From Candidatus Omnitrophota bacterium (lineage in GTDB: Bacteria; Omnitrophota; Gorgyraeia; Velamenicoccales; Velamenicoccaceae), in contig JAQUOM010000111.1 in NCBI GenBank assembly GCA_028717105.1, positions 1 to 5,124 of the forward strand: a stretch of 5,124 nucleotides of DNA, given 5' to 3'. The notes under the pieces are model-generated. The model saw only the letters and a list, made by a program, of their open reading frames with translations, was not told where the DNA came from and did no database searches. The translations under genes and the position numbers were made by a program. The first letter of the stretch is position 1. Each line of letters begins with the position of its first letter. This document shows positions 1-5,124 of this stretch, one piece after another.

Positions 1-1
1 G

Positions 2-238
2 GAGGTCCGCAGCGAAATAGAAACGATCGTTGAAAAACACAAGGCCAGGTCTTTCGGGATCCGTAGTATCCGGATGCGGCGGGCAGGGGAGAAGGTCTTT
101 TTAAACGTTTGCTTTGAGATCTACGGTCACACGACGATGGTACAGGCGCAGGAATTTGCGGAGAGCTTTGAAAAAGATATCGCCGCGCATTTCCCCCGTT
201 ACGACGTGATTGTTTATTTTTATCCCAAGAGCAGCTAG
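2..238 (+). CDS. C-terminal end of a probable cation diffusion facilitator (CDF) metal transporter, 5' truncated
   Basis: The reading frame is open from the window edge and ends at TAG 236-238, leaving 78 residues. They show the pattern of the cytoplasmic CDF dimerisation domain (ferredoxin-like fold): a helix (EIETIVEKH), a strand with the 'IRSIRMRRAGEKVFLNV' type of sequence, a second helix rich in Ala and Glu (QAQEFAESFEKDI), then a last strand ending 'DVIVYFYP'. CDF proteins usually end with a similar strand reading like DVxVHxEP. In the family this domain controls dimerisation and metal-dependent gating, while the missing membrane part exports divalent metals such as Zn, Fe or Mn; the metal cannot be told here. 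The next gene starts 10 bases downstream and its ribosome binding site overlaps this stop codon, suggesting one transcript. The call rests on a fold-like pattern in a fragment, so another protein with a similar alpha-beta domain is possible. Confidence 0.65.
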   Translation, partial: EVRSEIETIVEKHKARSFGIRSIRMRRAGEKVFLNVCFEIYGHTTMVQAQEFAESFEKDIAAHFPRYDVIVYFYPKSS

Positions 239-243
239 GAGGT
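237..243 (+). promoter_or_regulatory. Ribosome binding site for the Cache-domain protein
   Basis: AGGAGGT lies 5 bases before ATG 249 and overlaps the last two bases of the upstream TAG stop. It fixes the start at 249 rather than at the in-frame ATG at 210, which lies inside the upstream gene and has no such site. Confidence 0.85.
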
Positions 244-248
244 ATTTG

Positions 249-929
249 ATGAAACGCTTACTGGTGGTTTTTGTGTGCGCGCTGGTGTTCCTGGGGGCCC
301 TGGGCCATATCCTTTTCTATGAATATATCCGGAGCGAAAAATTCCAGGATACGCGCGAGAGGCTGATGCTGGTTGCCTCTAATGCGGCGTTGTCTATCGA
401 TGCAGAAAAGCTTCTGCGTGTCCCTTTGAGGATGGACGGGGACAAGTCGCAGGAGTATAAGGATATCTTCGAGACGTTGTTGAAGATCAAGGAGATCAAT
501 CCTTTCGTCAGGTATGTGTACATCATGACCGCCGCAGACCAGCAGGGCGCCATGCAATATATGGTGGACGCCGACCCCCTGCCGGAGATCGTAACGGCCA
601 AGGGGGAGAGGGCTTTTCCGGGAGATATCTACCGCGTAGAAAGATCGTCGGAGATGTACAATGCGTTCAACGGCCCGGCGGCCGATAAGGCCTTTACCAC
701 GGACGGGTGGGGGATGACCCTTTCGGGTTACGCGCCGATCCGTGACGAGAGCGGTAAGGCTGTTGCCATTTTGTGCGTGGACATAGATGCCAGCCGGATG
801 TCCGTTCGTCAAAAGGCGGCCCAGAAGGCGCTTTTTTTCTTTTGGTCCCTGGCATTTCTTCTTGTGCTCGCTGTCCTCGCAGACCTGTTTTTAAAAATGA
901 AGGCAAAACCTGAGGGCGGCCAAGGCTGA
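249..929 (+). CDS. Membrane-anchored stand-alone Cache-type sensor protein without output domain
   Basis: The protein has 226 residues. Residues about 4-24 form a hydrophobic helix (LLVVFVCALVFLGALGH) that looks like a membrane anchor, and residues about 194-215 form a second one (ALFFFWSLAFLLVLAVLADL). Between them lies an extracytoplasmic domain resembling Cache/PDC sensors at the N-terminus of kinases and chemoreceptors: a long first helix (RERLMLVASNAALSID), strands around NPFVRYVYIMT and QYMVDADP, then 'FPGDIYRVERSSEMYNAFNGPAADKAFTTDGWG', and a closing strand pair LSGYAPIRDESG and AVAILCVDIDAS. Such domains bind small molecules outside the membrane. Only about 11 residues (KMKAKPEGGQG) follow the second helix, so no HAMP, kinase, cyclase or methyl-accepting domain is present. 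The TGA is clean and no continuation of an output domain follows. It probably shares a transcript with the transporter fragment upstream. The domain call is good; ligand and partner are unknown. Confidence 0.75.
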   Translation: MKRLLVVFVCALVFLGALGHILFYEYIRSEKFQDTRERLMLVASNAALSIDAEKLLRVPLRMDGDKSQEYKDIFETLLKIKEINPFVRYVYIMTAADQQGAMQYMVDADPLPEIVTAKGERAFPGDIYRVERSSEMYNAFNGPAADKAFTTDGWGMTLSGYAPIRDESGKAVAILCVDIDASRMSVRQKAAQKALFFFWSLAFLLVLAVLADLFLKMKAKPEGGQG

Positions 930-972
930 GACGAAAGGCGACGTTCCTGTGCGCAGGTGAGCCGAAAAACTC

Positions 973-979
973 AAGGAGG
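973..979 (+). promoter_or_regulatory. Ribosome binding site for the desulforedoxin
   Basis: AAGGAGG is a near-perfect Shine-Dalgarno sequence 6 bases before ATG 986. It is strong support that the very short gene downstream is translated. Confidence 0.85.
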
Positions 980-985
980 CTTGAG

Positions 986-1120
986 ATGTCTGTGAAAACC
1001 ATCGGAGAAAAGTATCGCTGCAACGTCTGCGGCAACGAGGTTATTGTTACCAAGGTCGGTGGCGGAGAGCTTGTTTGCTGCGAGAAACCCATGGAGAAAC
1101 TGGATAATGGAGGAAAATGA
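986..1120 (+). CDS. dsr: Desulforedoxin (stand-alone FeS4 protein)
   Basis: This 44-residue protein carries the desulforedoxin iron site: C12-V-C15 region as CNVC, followed by G16, and the adjacent pair C31-C32 in ELVCCEKPM. The spacing (Cys-x2-Cys-x15-Cys-Cys) equals that of the classical 36-residue desulforedoxin of Desulfovibrio gigas, shifted by three residues. In that family the protein is a homodimer with one distorted rubredoxin-like Fe per chain and works as a cytoplasmic electron carrier. The same fold is the N-terminal domain of desulfoferrodoxin, but the catalytic centre II of superoxide reductase is absent here and the frame ends at TGA 1118-1120, so this is not itself a superoxide reductase. 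A strong ribosome binding site precedes it, and rubrerythrin starts 4 bases after its stop, so the two are almost surely co-translated. The gene symbol is the one used for desulforedoxin in Desulfovibrio and should be taken loosely. Confidence 0.9.
   Translation: MSVKTIGEKYRCNVCGNEVIVTKVGGGELVCCEKPMEKLDNGGK
1109..1114 (+). promoter_or_regulatory. Ribosome binding site for rubrerythrin
   Basis: GGAGGA lies inside the last codons of the desulforedoxin gene, 10 bases before ATG 1125. It supports that start over the in-frame ATG at 1107, which overlaps this site and would add six residues (MEENDI) not usual for the family. Confidence 0.7.
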
Positions 1121-1124
1121 TATC

Positions 1125-1706
1125 ATGGCGATAAAATCGATCAAGGGATCAAAAACAGAAAAGAACTTACTGGCGGCTTTCTCCGGGGAGTCCCAGGCGC
1201 GCAACAGGTATACCTATTTTGCGAGCGCGGCCAGAAAAGAGGGCTTTGAGCAGATCGCTGCGGTCTTTGCCGAGACGGCCGAGAATGAAAAAGAGCACGC
1301 CAAAGTCTTTTTTAAATACCTCGAGGGCGGAGACGTGGAGATCACGGCGGTTTATCCCGCCGGCATGATCCGGGATACAAAAGCCAACCTGGAGGAGGCT
1401 GCCGCAGGAGAGAACTTGGAGTGGACGACCTTGTATTCGGATTTTGCCAAGGTGGCCAAAGACGAGGGGTTCCCGGAGGTCGCGCGGTCATTTGAACAGG
1501 TTGCCAAGGTCGAAAGATTCCACGAGGCGCGTTACAGGAAATTCATCAACAATATCGCCGGCGGAGAAGTGTTTAAGAAAAAAACACCCGTGAAGTGGCA
1601 TTGTATCAATTGCGGCTATGTATTTGAAGGGCCCGAGGCGCCCAAGGAGTGCCCGGCCTGCAGGCATCCGCAATCGTTCTATGAGGTTTTAGCGGAGAAT
1701 TATTGA
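1125..1706 (+). CDS. rbr: Rubrerythrin
   Basis: The 193-residue product matches the classical rubrerythrin of about 191 residues in length and order. Residues about 1-145 are the ferritin-like four-helix diiron domain with all expected ligands: E22, the E55-x2-H58 motif, E96 and the extra carboxylate E99, and E130-x2-H133. Residues about 156-193 are a rubredoxin-like domain with C160-x2-C163-G and C176-x2-C179. Each position is two or three higher than in the Desulfovibrio vulgaris protein. The family reduces hydrogen peroxide to water in the cytoplasm of anaerobes, taking electrons through the rubredoxin site. The N-terminus MAIKSIKGSKTEKNL is the usual family start, which argues against the longer frame opening at 1044 inside the desulforedoxin gene. 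It follows desulforedoxin by 4 bases; that protein is a plausible electron donor, though this is inferred from position. No damage or odd residues are seen. Confidence 0.97.
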   Translation: MAIKSIKGSKTEKNLLAAFSGESQARNRYTYFASAARKEGFEQIAAVFAETAENEKEHAKVFFKYLEGGDVEITAVYPAGMIRDTKANLEEAAAGENLEWTTLYSDFAKVAKDEGFPEVARSFEQVAKVERFHEARYRKFINNIAGGEVFKKKTPVKWHCINCGYVFEGPEAPKECPACRHPQSFYEVLAENY

Positions 1707-1772
1707 ACCTTTCGGGAGTATCCTGCAACGATAGGGTTTTGGCCTGTTTCGGTTTAAAGTCGGGCGGGTCCG

Positions 1773-1794
1773 GGATGGTGGCCGCGCACCGTCT
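1773..1794 (+). other. Short RNA hairpin downstream of rubrerythrin
   Basis: GGATGGTG (1773-1780) pairs with CACCGTCT (1787-1794) around the loop GCCGCG: eight pairs, two of them G-T wobbles. No T-run follows, so it is not an intrinsic terminator alone. It could protect the 3' end of the rubrerythrin message or be chance. Confidence 0.35.
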
Positions 1795-1805
1795 GAAGAT
1801 AAACA

Positions 1806-1842
1806 CAGGGGCTGGGGGATTATTTTCCCCGGCCTTTGGTTT
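1806..1842 (+). terminator. Putative intrinsic terminator of the desulforedoxin-rubrerythrin unit
   Basis: GGCTGGGG (1810-1817) pairs with CCCCGGCC (1827-1834), one wobble, around a 9-base AT-rich loop. Four weaker outer pairs (1806-1809 with 1835-1838) can extend the stem. The following stretch TTTGGTTT (1835-1842) is T-rich but interrupted, so termination may be incomplete. The distance of about 100 bases after the rubrerythrin stop is long but acceptable. Confidence 0.5.
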
Positions 1843-1847
1843 CGAGG

Positions 1848-1853
1848 TATAAT
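1848..1853 (+). promoter_or_regulatory. Putative sigma-70-type -10 element before the kinase
   Basis: TATAAT is a perfect -10 consensus directly after the terminator-like hairpin. The -35 position (about 1825-1830, TTCCCC) matches the TTGACA consensus at only three of six bases, and there is no extended -10 TG. If used, transcription would begin near 1860, giving a leader of about 80 bases before ATG 1942. Confidence 0.4.
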
Positions 1854-1941
1854 ATGCAGGCTTTCAACGCCGTTCCCATCCAGAGCTTTGTTTGGCCCGG
1901 TATATCCGGCAACCGCTTCGCGAACCCCGTTTTTGTCCTTC

Positions 1942-4812
1942 ATGAACAATTCTTCCTGTAAAACGAACTTAAGAAAAACAGGCATCCCTTTGGTCGGCGA
2001 TGTTTCCTGGGGGACGCACTTCTGCCAGTTTTACGAGACGAAGGAAGACCTTTTGGATATTCTCGTGCCGTATTTTAAAGCAGGCCTGGAAAATAATGAA
2101 TTTTGCATGTGGGTCACCTCCGAGCCGTTGGATGTGGCCGATGCCCGGGAGGCGATGCAGAAGGCTTTTGCGGATTTTGATCAGTGTCTGAAAAAAGGAC
2201 AGATCGAGATCATTCCCTATACCGCATGGTACGTGCTGGACGGCAGCTTTGACGCCCAACGTGTCCTTAAAGGCTGGGTGGATAAGCTTGATAGGGCCCT
2301 CGCTCAAGGCTATGAGGGCTTGAGGCTGACGGGGAACACGTTTTGGCTTGAGAAAGAAAATTGGAGAAAATTTACCGATTATGAAGAAGAGATCAACCGC
2401 GTGATCGGCCGATATCCGATGCTGGCGGTCTGCACCTATTCGCTCCGGAGGTGCGGAGCAAGTGAAGTCGTCGATGTGGTCAACAACCATCAGTTCGCCC
2501 TGATCAAGCGCCGGGATGTGTGGGAATCGATGGTCAGCTCCGGAGGCAAGAGGGCCGAGCAGGAGCTCAAGGAAAAAGAAAAGAGGTATCGCTCCCTGTT
2601 CGATGCAATGACAGAAGGTTTTGCTCTCCATGAGATCGTTTGCGACGACAAAGGCGATCCCTGCGATTACAGATTTTTAGAGATCAATCCTGCCTTTGAA
2701 AACCTGACCGGCTTGAAGCGCGAAAACGTCGTCGGCCAGCTTGTCAGCCGCGTCTTGCCGAAAAACGACCCTTACTGGGTGCGGATATACGGAAAAGTCG
2801 CCCTGACGGGCGAGCCTGTTCATTTTGAGAATTATTCCTCCCCTCTTAAAAGACACTTTGAAGTCTTCGCATATTCTCCCGCTCCGTTGCAGTTCGCGGT
2901 GTTATTTGTGGATATCACAGAACGCAAGCTTATGGAAAGGGAGCTGGCGCGGTTAGCCAGTTTTCCCGAGCTTAATCCAAATCCTGTCGTTGAAACAGAC
3001 TTCTCCGGAGTCTTTTATTATATGAACCCCGCCGCGAAAAGGATGTTTCCCGGGCCGGAAAAAGAGAAAATGGGCCATGTGGTTATGCAGGATGTGAAGG
3101 CGTTCTCGAAAGTTTTCCAAGAGGAAGGCAGGAACGTCGTCGTCCGGGAGGCATCCTGCGGCGGCCGATGGTGCCAGATGACATATTCTTTTGTCCGTGA
3201 TCTGGGCCGCATACGGGTCTATATGATGGACATTACCGAACGTAAACTGGTTGAAGAGGCCCTACGTGAAAACCAAAAAGACTTGAACCGCGCCCAGGCC
3301 GTAGCGCAGGTCGGCAGCTGGCGGTTGAACGTTCAGCGCAATGAACTTCTCTGGTCGGATGAGAACCATCGAATTTTCGGGATCCCCAAAGGGACGTCCA
3401 TGTCCTACGAAACTTTTCTTTCTTGTGTCCATCCGGATGACCGGGATTATGTCGATGGTATGTGGAGAGCCGGCCTGAAGGGCGATCATTACGATATCGT
3501 GCACAGGGTTGTTGTGGCCGGCCAGACCAAATGGGTCCGTGAGCGTGCGGAACTGGAATTTGATGGACAAGGGAAGCTGTTGGGTGGTTTTGGAACGACG
3601 CAGGATATTACCGCGCGCAAGCAGGCCGAAGGGGCGTTGGTGCGCGCCAAAGAAGAATGGGAGAGGACATTTGACAGCGTTCCGGACCTGATCTCTATTC
3701 TCGACGCTCAGCATCGGATCCTTCGGGTCAACGCGGCGATGGCGCAGAAGCTGGGACGAAAACCTGAAGAGTGCATAGGCCTTCCGTGCTACAAGTCTGT
3801 CCACGGCCTTTTAGAAGCGCCTGATTTCTGTCCTCATGCGCGCACGCTCAAAGACGGCCGGCAGCATATTGAAGAAGTGCACGAGGAACATCTGGGCGGC
3901 GATTTTCTGGTGAGCACGACCCCGTTGTTTGACGACAAAGGCAAAATGATCGGCACTGTGCACGTGGCCCACGATATTACGGAACGTCGGCGTGCTGAAG
4001 AGGTCTTGAAAAGGGACAAGAAGGACTTAGAAAGGCTTGTCGCAGAACAGGCTAAAAGGCTTTTTGAGGTCCAGATGGAAGCGGAAAAGACAAAACGTCT
4101 TACTGATATCGGTATCCTGGCTGCGACTGTCGCTCATGAGCTGCGTAATCCTTTGGCCGCGATGCGCATCGCTTCTTTTAACCTGAAGAGAAAGGCCAAT
4201 AACCCTAATCTCCAGGGGCATCTCACCACGATCGAGAACAAGATCAACGAAAGCGACCAGATCATCAATAACTTGCTGTTTTATTCCCGCCTCAGGATCC
4301 CGCACTTTGAACAGGTGAAACTCCATGATATTTTAAGCGAGATCGTCAAGACCGAACATTCCCACGGAAGGAACAGGAAGGTCAAGCTGGGCGCGAAGAT
4401 CGCCTCCGTGGCGGCAACGACCCTTGAAGTCGACCCCTTGCAGCTCAAGGAGCTGATCATCAATATCATCAATAATGCCTACGATGCGCTGTCAGGTAAA
4501 GAAGGCCGTATTGAAATAGGCGCTGATGTCGTCGACCGGTGCCGGGCGCGTATCACCGTGAAGGATAACGGCATAGGGATCAGTGACGAAGATATGGACA
4601 GGATATGGGAACCTTTCTACTCTACCAAGTCCAAAGGGACGGGGCTGGGGCTTTCCGTGTGCCGCCAGATTGCGGAGTCGCATAACGGAATTATTGAAGT
4701 GGAAAGTGAACAAGGGAAAGGGACGACGATTATCGTCACATTGCCGCTGAAGCAGGCGGCGGGCCGCCAGGCCGAAAAGGAGCCGGTGTCCGGGGGAGGC
4801 ATCGCAGAATAG
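1942..4812 (+). CDS. Soluble hybrid-sensor histidine kinase: MEDS, four PAS domains, HisKA and HATPase
   Basis: The 956-residue protein has no membrane segment, so it should act in the cytoplasm. Residues about 18-195 form a MEDS (DcmR-type sensory) domain with WGTHFCQFY at 23-31, followed by a KRAEQELKEKEKRY linker. Four PAS domains follow at about 216-326, 336-433, 446-557 and 570-680, each closed by a DITxRK/R motif (324, 430, 555, 678). A signalling helix (about 681-720) leads to HisKA with the H-box AHELRNPL, where H732 is the phosphorylated residue. The ATPase domain (about 834-945) has an N-box around N841/N845, G1 box DNGIG (875-879), F-box WEPFYSTK (889-896) and G2 box GTGLG (899-903), all intact, so it should be active. 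The likely partner is the receiver protein 6 bases downstream. MEDS domains occur in regulators of one-carbon and hydrocarbon metabolism, but the ligand here is unknown. ATG 1942 is chosen because MEDS begins soon after; it has no clear ribosome binding site. A TTG at 1888 would add 18 residues. Confidence 0.93.
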   Translation: MNNSSCKTNLRKTGIPLVGDVSWGTHFCQFYETKEDLLDILVPYFKAGLENNEFCMWVTSEPLDVADAREAMQKAFADFDQCLKKGQIEIIPYTAWYVLDGSFDAQRVLKGWVDKLDRALAQGYEGLRLTGNTFWLEKENWRKFTDYEEEINRVIGRYPMLAVCTYSLRRCGASEVVDVVNNHQFALIKRRDVWESMVSSGGKRAEQELKEKEKRYRSLFDAMTEGFALHEIVCDDKGDPCDYRFLEINPAFENLTGLKRENVVGQLVSRVLPKNDPYWVRIYGKVALTGEPVHFENYSSPLKRHFEVFAYSPAPLQFAVLFVDITERKLMERELARLASFPELNPNPVVETDFSGVFYYMNPAAKRMFPGPEKEKMGHVVMQDVKAFSKVFQEEGRNVVVREASCGGRWCQMTYSFVRDLGRIRVYMMDITERKLVEEALRENQKDLNRAQAVAQVGSWRLNVQRNELLWSDENHRIFGIPKGTSMSYETFLSCVHPDDRDYVDGMWRAGLKGDHYDIVHRVVVAGQTKWVRERAELEFDGQGKLLGGFGTTQDITARKQAEGALVRAKEEWERTFDSVPDLISILDAQHRILRVNAAMAQKLGRKPEECIGLPCYKSVHGLLEAPDFCPHARTLKDGRQHIEEVHEEHLGGDFLVSTTPLFDDKGKMIGTVHVAHDITERRRAEEVLKRDKKDLERLVAEQAKRLFEVQMEAEKTKRLTDIGILAATVAHELRNPLAAMRIASFNLKRKANNPNLQGHLTTIENKINESDQIINNLLFYSRLRIPHFEQVKLHDILSEIVKTEHSHGRNRKVKLGAKIASVAATTLEVDPLQLKELIINIINNAYDALSGKEGRIEIGADVVDRCRARITVKDNGIGISDEDMDRIWEPFYSTKSKGTGLGLSVCRQIAESHNGIIEVESEQGKGTTIIVTLPLKQAAGRQAEKEPVSGGGIAE

Positions 4813-4815
4813 GAG
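4811..4815 (+). promoter_or_regulatory. Ribosome binding site for the response regulator, overlapping the kinase stop
   Basis: AGGAG includes the last two bases of the kinase TAG stop and sits 3 bases before ATG 4819, a short spacing. The overlap suggests that translation of the two proteins is coupled. Confidence 0.7.
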
Positions 4816-4818
4816 ACC

Positions 4819-5124
4819 ATGGGCCCTAAAGTCTTAATCATTGACGATGATCTTGATCTGTGCGTGGGATTGACCGAGATTCTCGTGGATGAAGGTTATC
4901 AGGTCCAGGCGGCTGCCAGCGCAGAGCAGGGGTTGGATCTGCTCGGAAACAACGGTTTTGCGGCCGTCCTGGTGGATATCAGGTTGCCGGGGATGGACGG
5001 GATCGAGTTTTTAAAACGCCTGAAAGGTCATCCTGTAAAAAGCAAGATCTTCCTTGTCAGCGGCGCCCCCGATGCCAAAAAAAGGGTCGACGCGGAAGGG
5101 GTTGCCGGCGTGGTCAGCTGTATC
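4819..5124 (+). CDS. Response regulator receiver domain protein, 3' truncated
   Basis: The first 102 residues are visible and make up most of a CheY-like receiver. The acidic pocket is D9-D10-D11 (VLIIDDD), the phosphorylated residue is D53 (AAVLVDIRLPGMDG), and the switch Ser is S81 (FLVSGAPD). The conserved Lys of the last loop should come just after the final visible residues (GVAGVVSCI) and lies outside the window. It cannot be seen whether a DNA-binding, AAA+ or other output domain follows, or whether it is a single receiver. It starts 6 bases after the kinase stop, with a ribosome binding site on that stop, so it is the probable phosphotransfer partner of the kinase. The family call is firm; its output is unknown. 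Confidence 0.93.
   Translation, partial: MGPKVLIIDDDLDLCVGLTEILVDEGYQVQAAASAEQGLDLLGNNGFAAVLVDIRLPGMDGIEFLKRLKGHPVKSKIFLVSGAPDAKKRVDAEGVAGVVSCI

Larger units (their letters stand above)
1707..1941. other. Intergenic region with hairpins and putative promoter
   Basis: This 235-base gap between rubrerythrin and the kinase is the only long non-coding stretch. It contains a first hairpin at 1773-1794, a terminator-like hairpin at 1806-1838, a TATAAT at 1848-1853, and a possible 35-codon leader frame starting at 1854. No tRNA, known riboswitch or repeat was recognised by eye. The kinase frame stays open far upstream of its ATG here, but the translation upstream does not look like protein. Confidence 0.6.

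Noticed and set aside
210..248. Longer start for the Cache protein at ATG 210
   Set aside because: It lies inside the upstream gene, has no ribosome binding site and would add MFIFIPRAARRYL before a normal anchor helix; ATG 249 has AGGAGGT at ideal distance.
258..812. Long open frames on the minus strand opposite the Cache gene, and similar ones opposite the kinase
   Set aside because: Their translations are rich in Arg, His and Pro without domain pattern, and the plus strand encodes clear proteins over the same bases.
946..957. Small inverted repeat CCTG-TGCG-CAGG before desulforedoxin
   Set aside because: A four-pair stem with no T-run is too weak to call a terminator or operator.
1044..1124. 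Longer start for rubrerythrin inside the desulforedoxin gene
   Set aside because: The extra 27 residues are the desulforedoxin gene read in another frame; family members begin at the equivalent of ATG 1125.
1775..1852. 25-codon frame starting at ATG 1775
   Set aside because: It has no convincing ribosome binding site, runs through both hairpins, and its translation resembles no protein I recognise.
2911..3990. Repeated GATATTAC-GAACG-like segments at 2911, 3229, 3604 and 3973
   Set aside because: These encode the DITxR motif that ends each PAS domain, so they reflect domain repetition and not a DNA repeat element.

Overview
The window looks like part of the chromosome of an anaerobic or microaerophilic bacterium. 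The direct clues are a stand-alone desulforedoxin next to a classical rubrerythrin, a peroxide and oxygen defence pair typical of anaerobes. A soluble MEDS/multi-PAS histidine kinase followed by a receiver protein adds a sensory flavour common in environmental lineages such as Desulfobacterota or Omnitrophota. That lineage guess is inference from gene style only; no marker gene is present.

All supported genes lie on the + strand. Region 1 (1-238) is the end of a gene that resembles the cytoplasmic C-terminal domain of a cation diffusion facilitator (CDF) metal transporter. Region 2 (249-929) is a 226-residue membrane protein: one extracytoplasmic Cache-like sensor domain between two membrane helices, with no output domain. 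Its ribosome binding site overlaps the stop codon of the transporter, so the two are probably co-transcribed. Region 3 (986-1706) is a tight pair, a 44-residue desulforedoxin and a 193-residue rubrerythrin separated by 4 bases. Region 4 (1707-1941) is the only sizeable non-coding stretch. It holds two hairpins, the second terminator-like, immediately followed by a perfect TATAAT. Region 5 (1942-4812) is a 956-residue MEDS-PAS-PAS-PAS-PAS-HisKA-HATPase kinase. Region 6 (4819-5124) is a receiver-domain response regulator cut by the window edge; its ribosome binding site overlaps the kinase stop codon.

The desulforedoxin and rubrerythrin probably form one redox-detoxification unit: rubrerythrin reduces hydrogen peroxide with electrons from small iron proteins, and desulforedoxin is a candidate donor. 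The kinase and receiver form a second unit, a cytoplasmic two-component system that senses small ligands or redox state through MEDS and PAS domains. Whether the two units are functionally linked (for example, the kinase sensing redox stress) cannot be decided from sequence. The clearest points for follow-up are the outputless Cache protein, the solo desulforedoxin (short enough to be missed by gene callers), the Cys/His-rich fourth PAS domain, and the kinase leader region, where a promoter reading and a leader-ORF reading compete.
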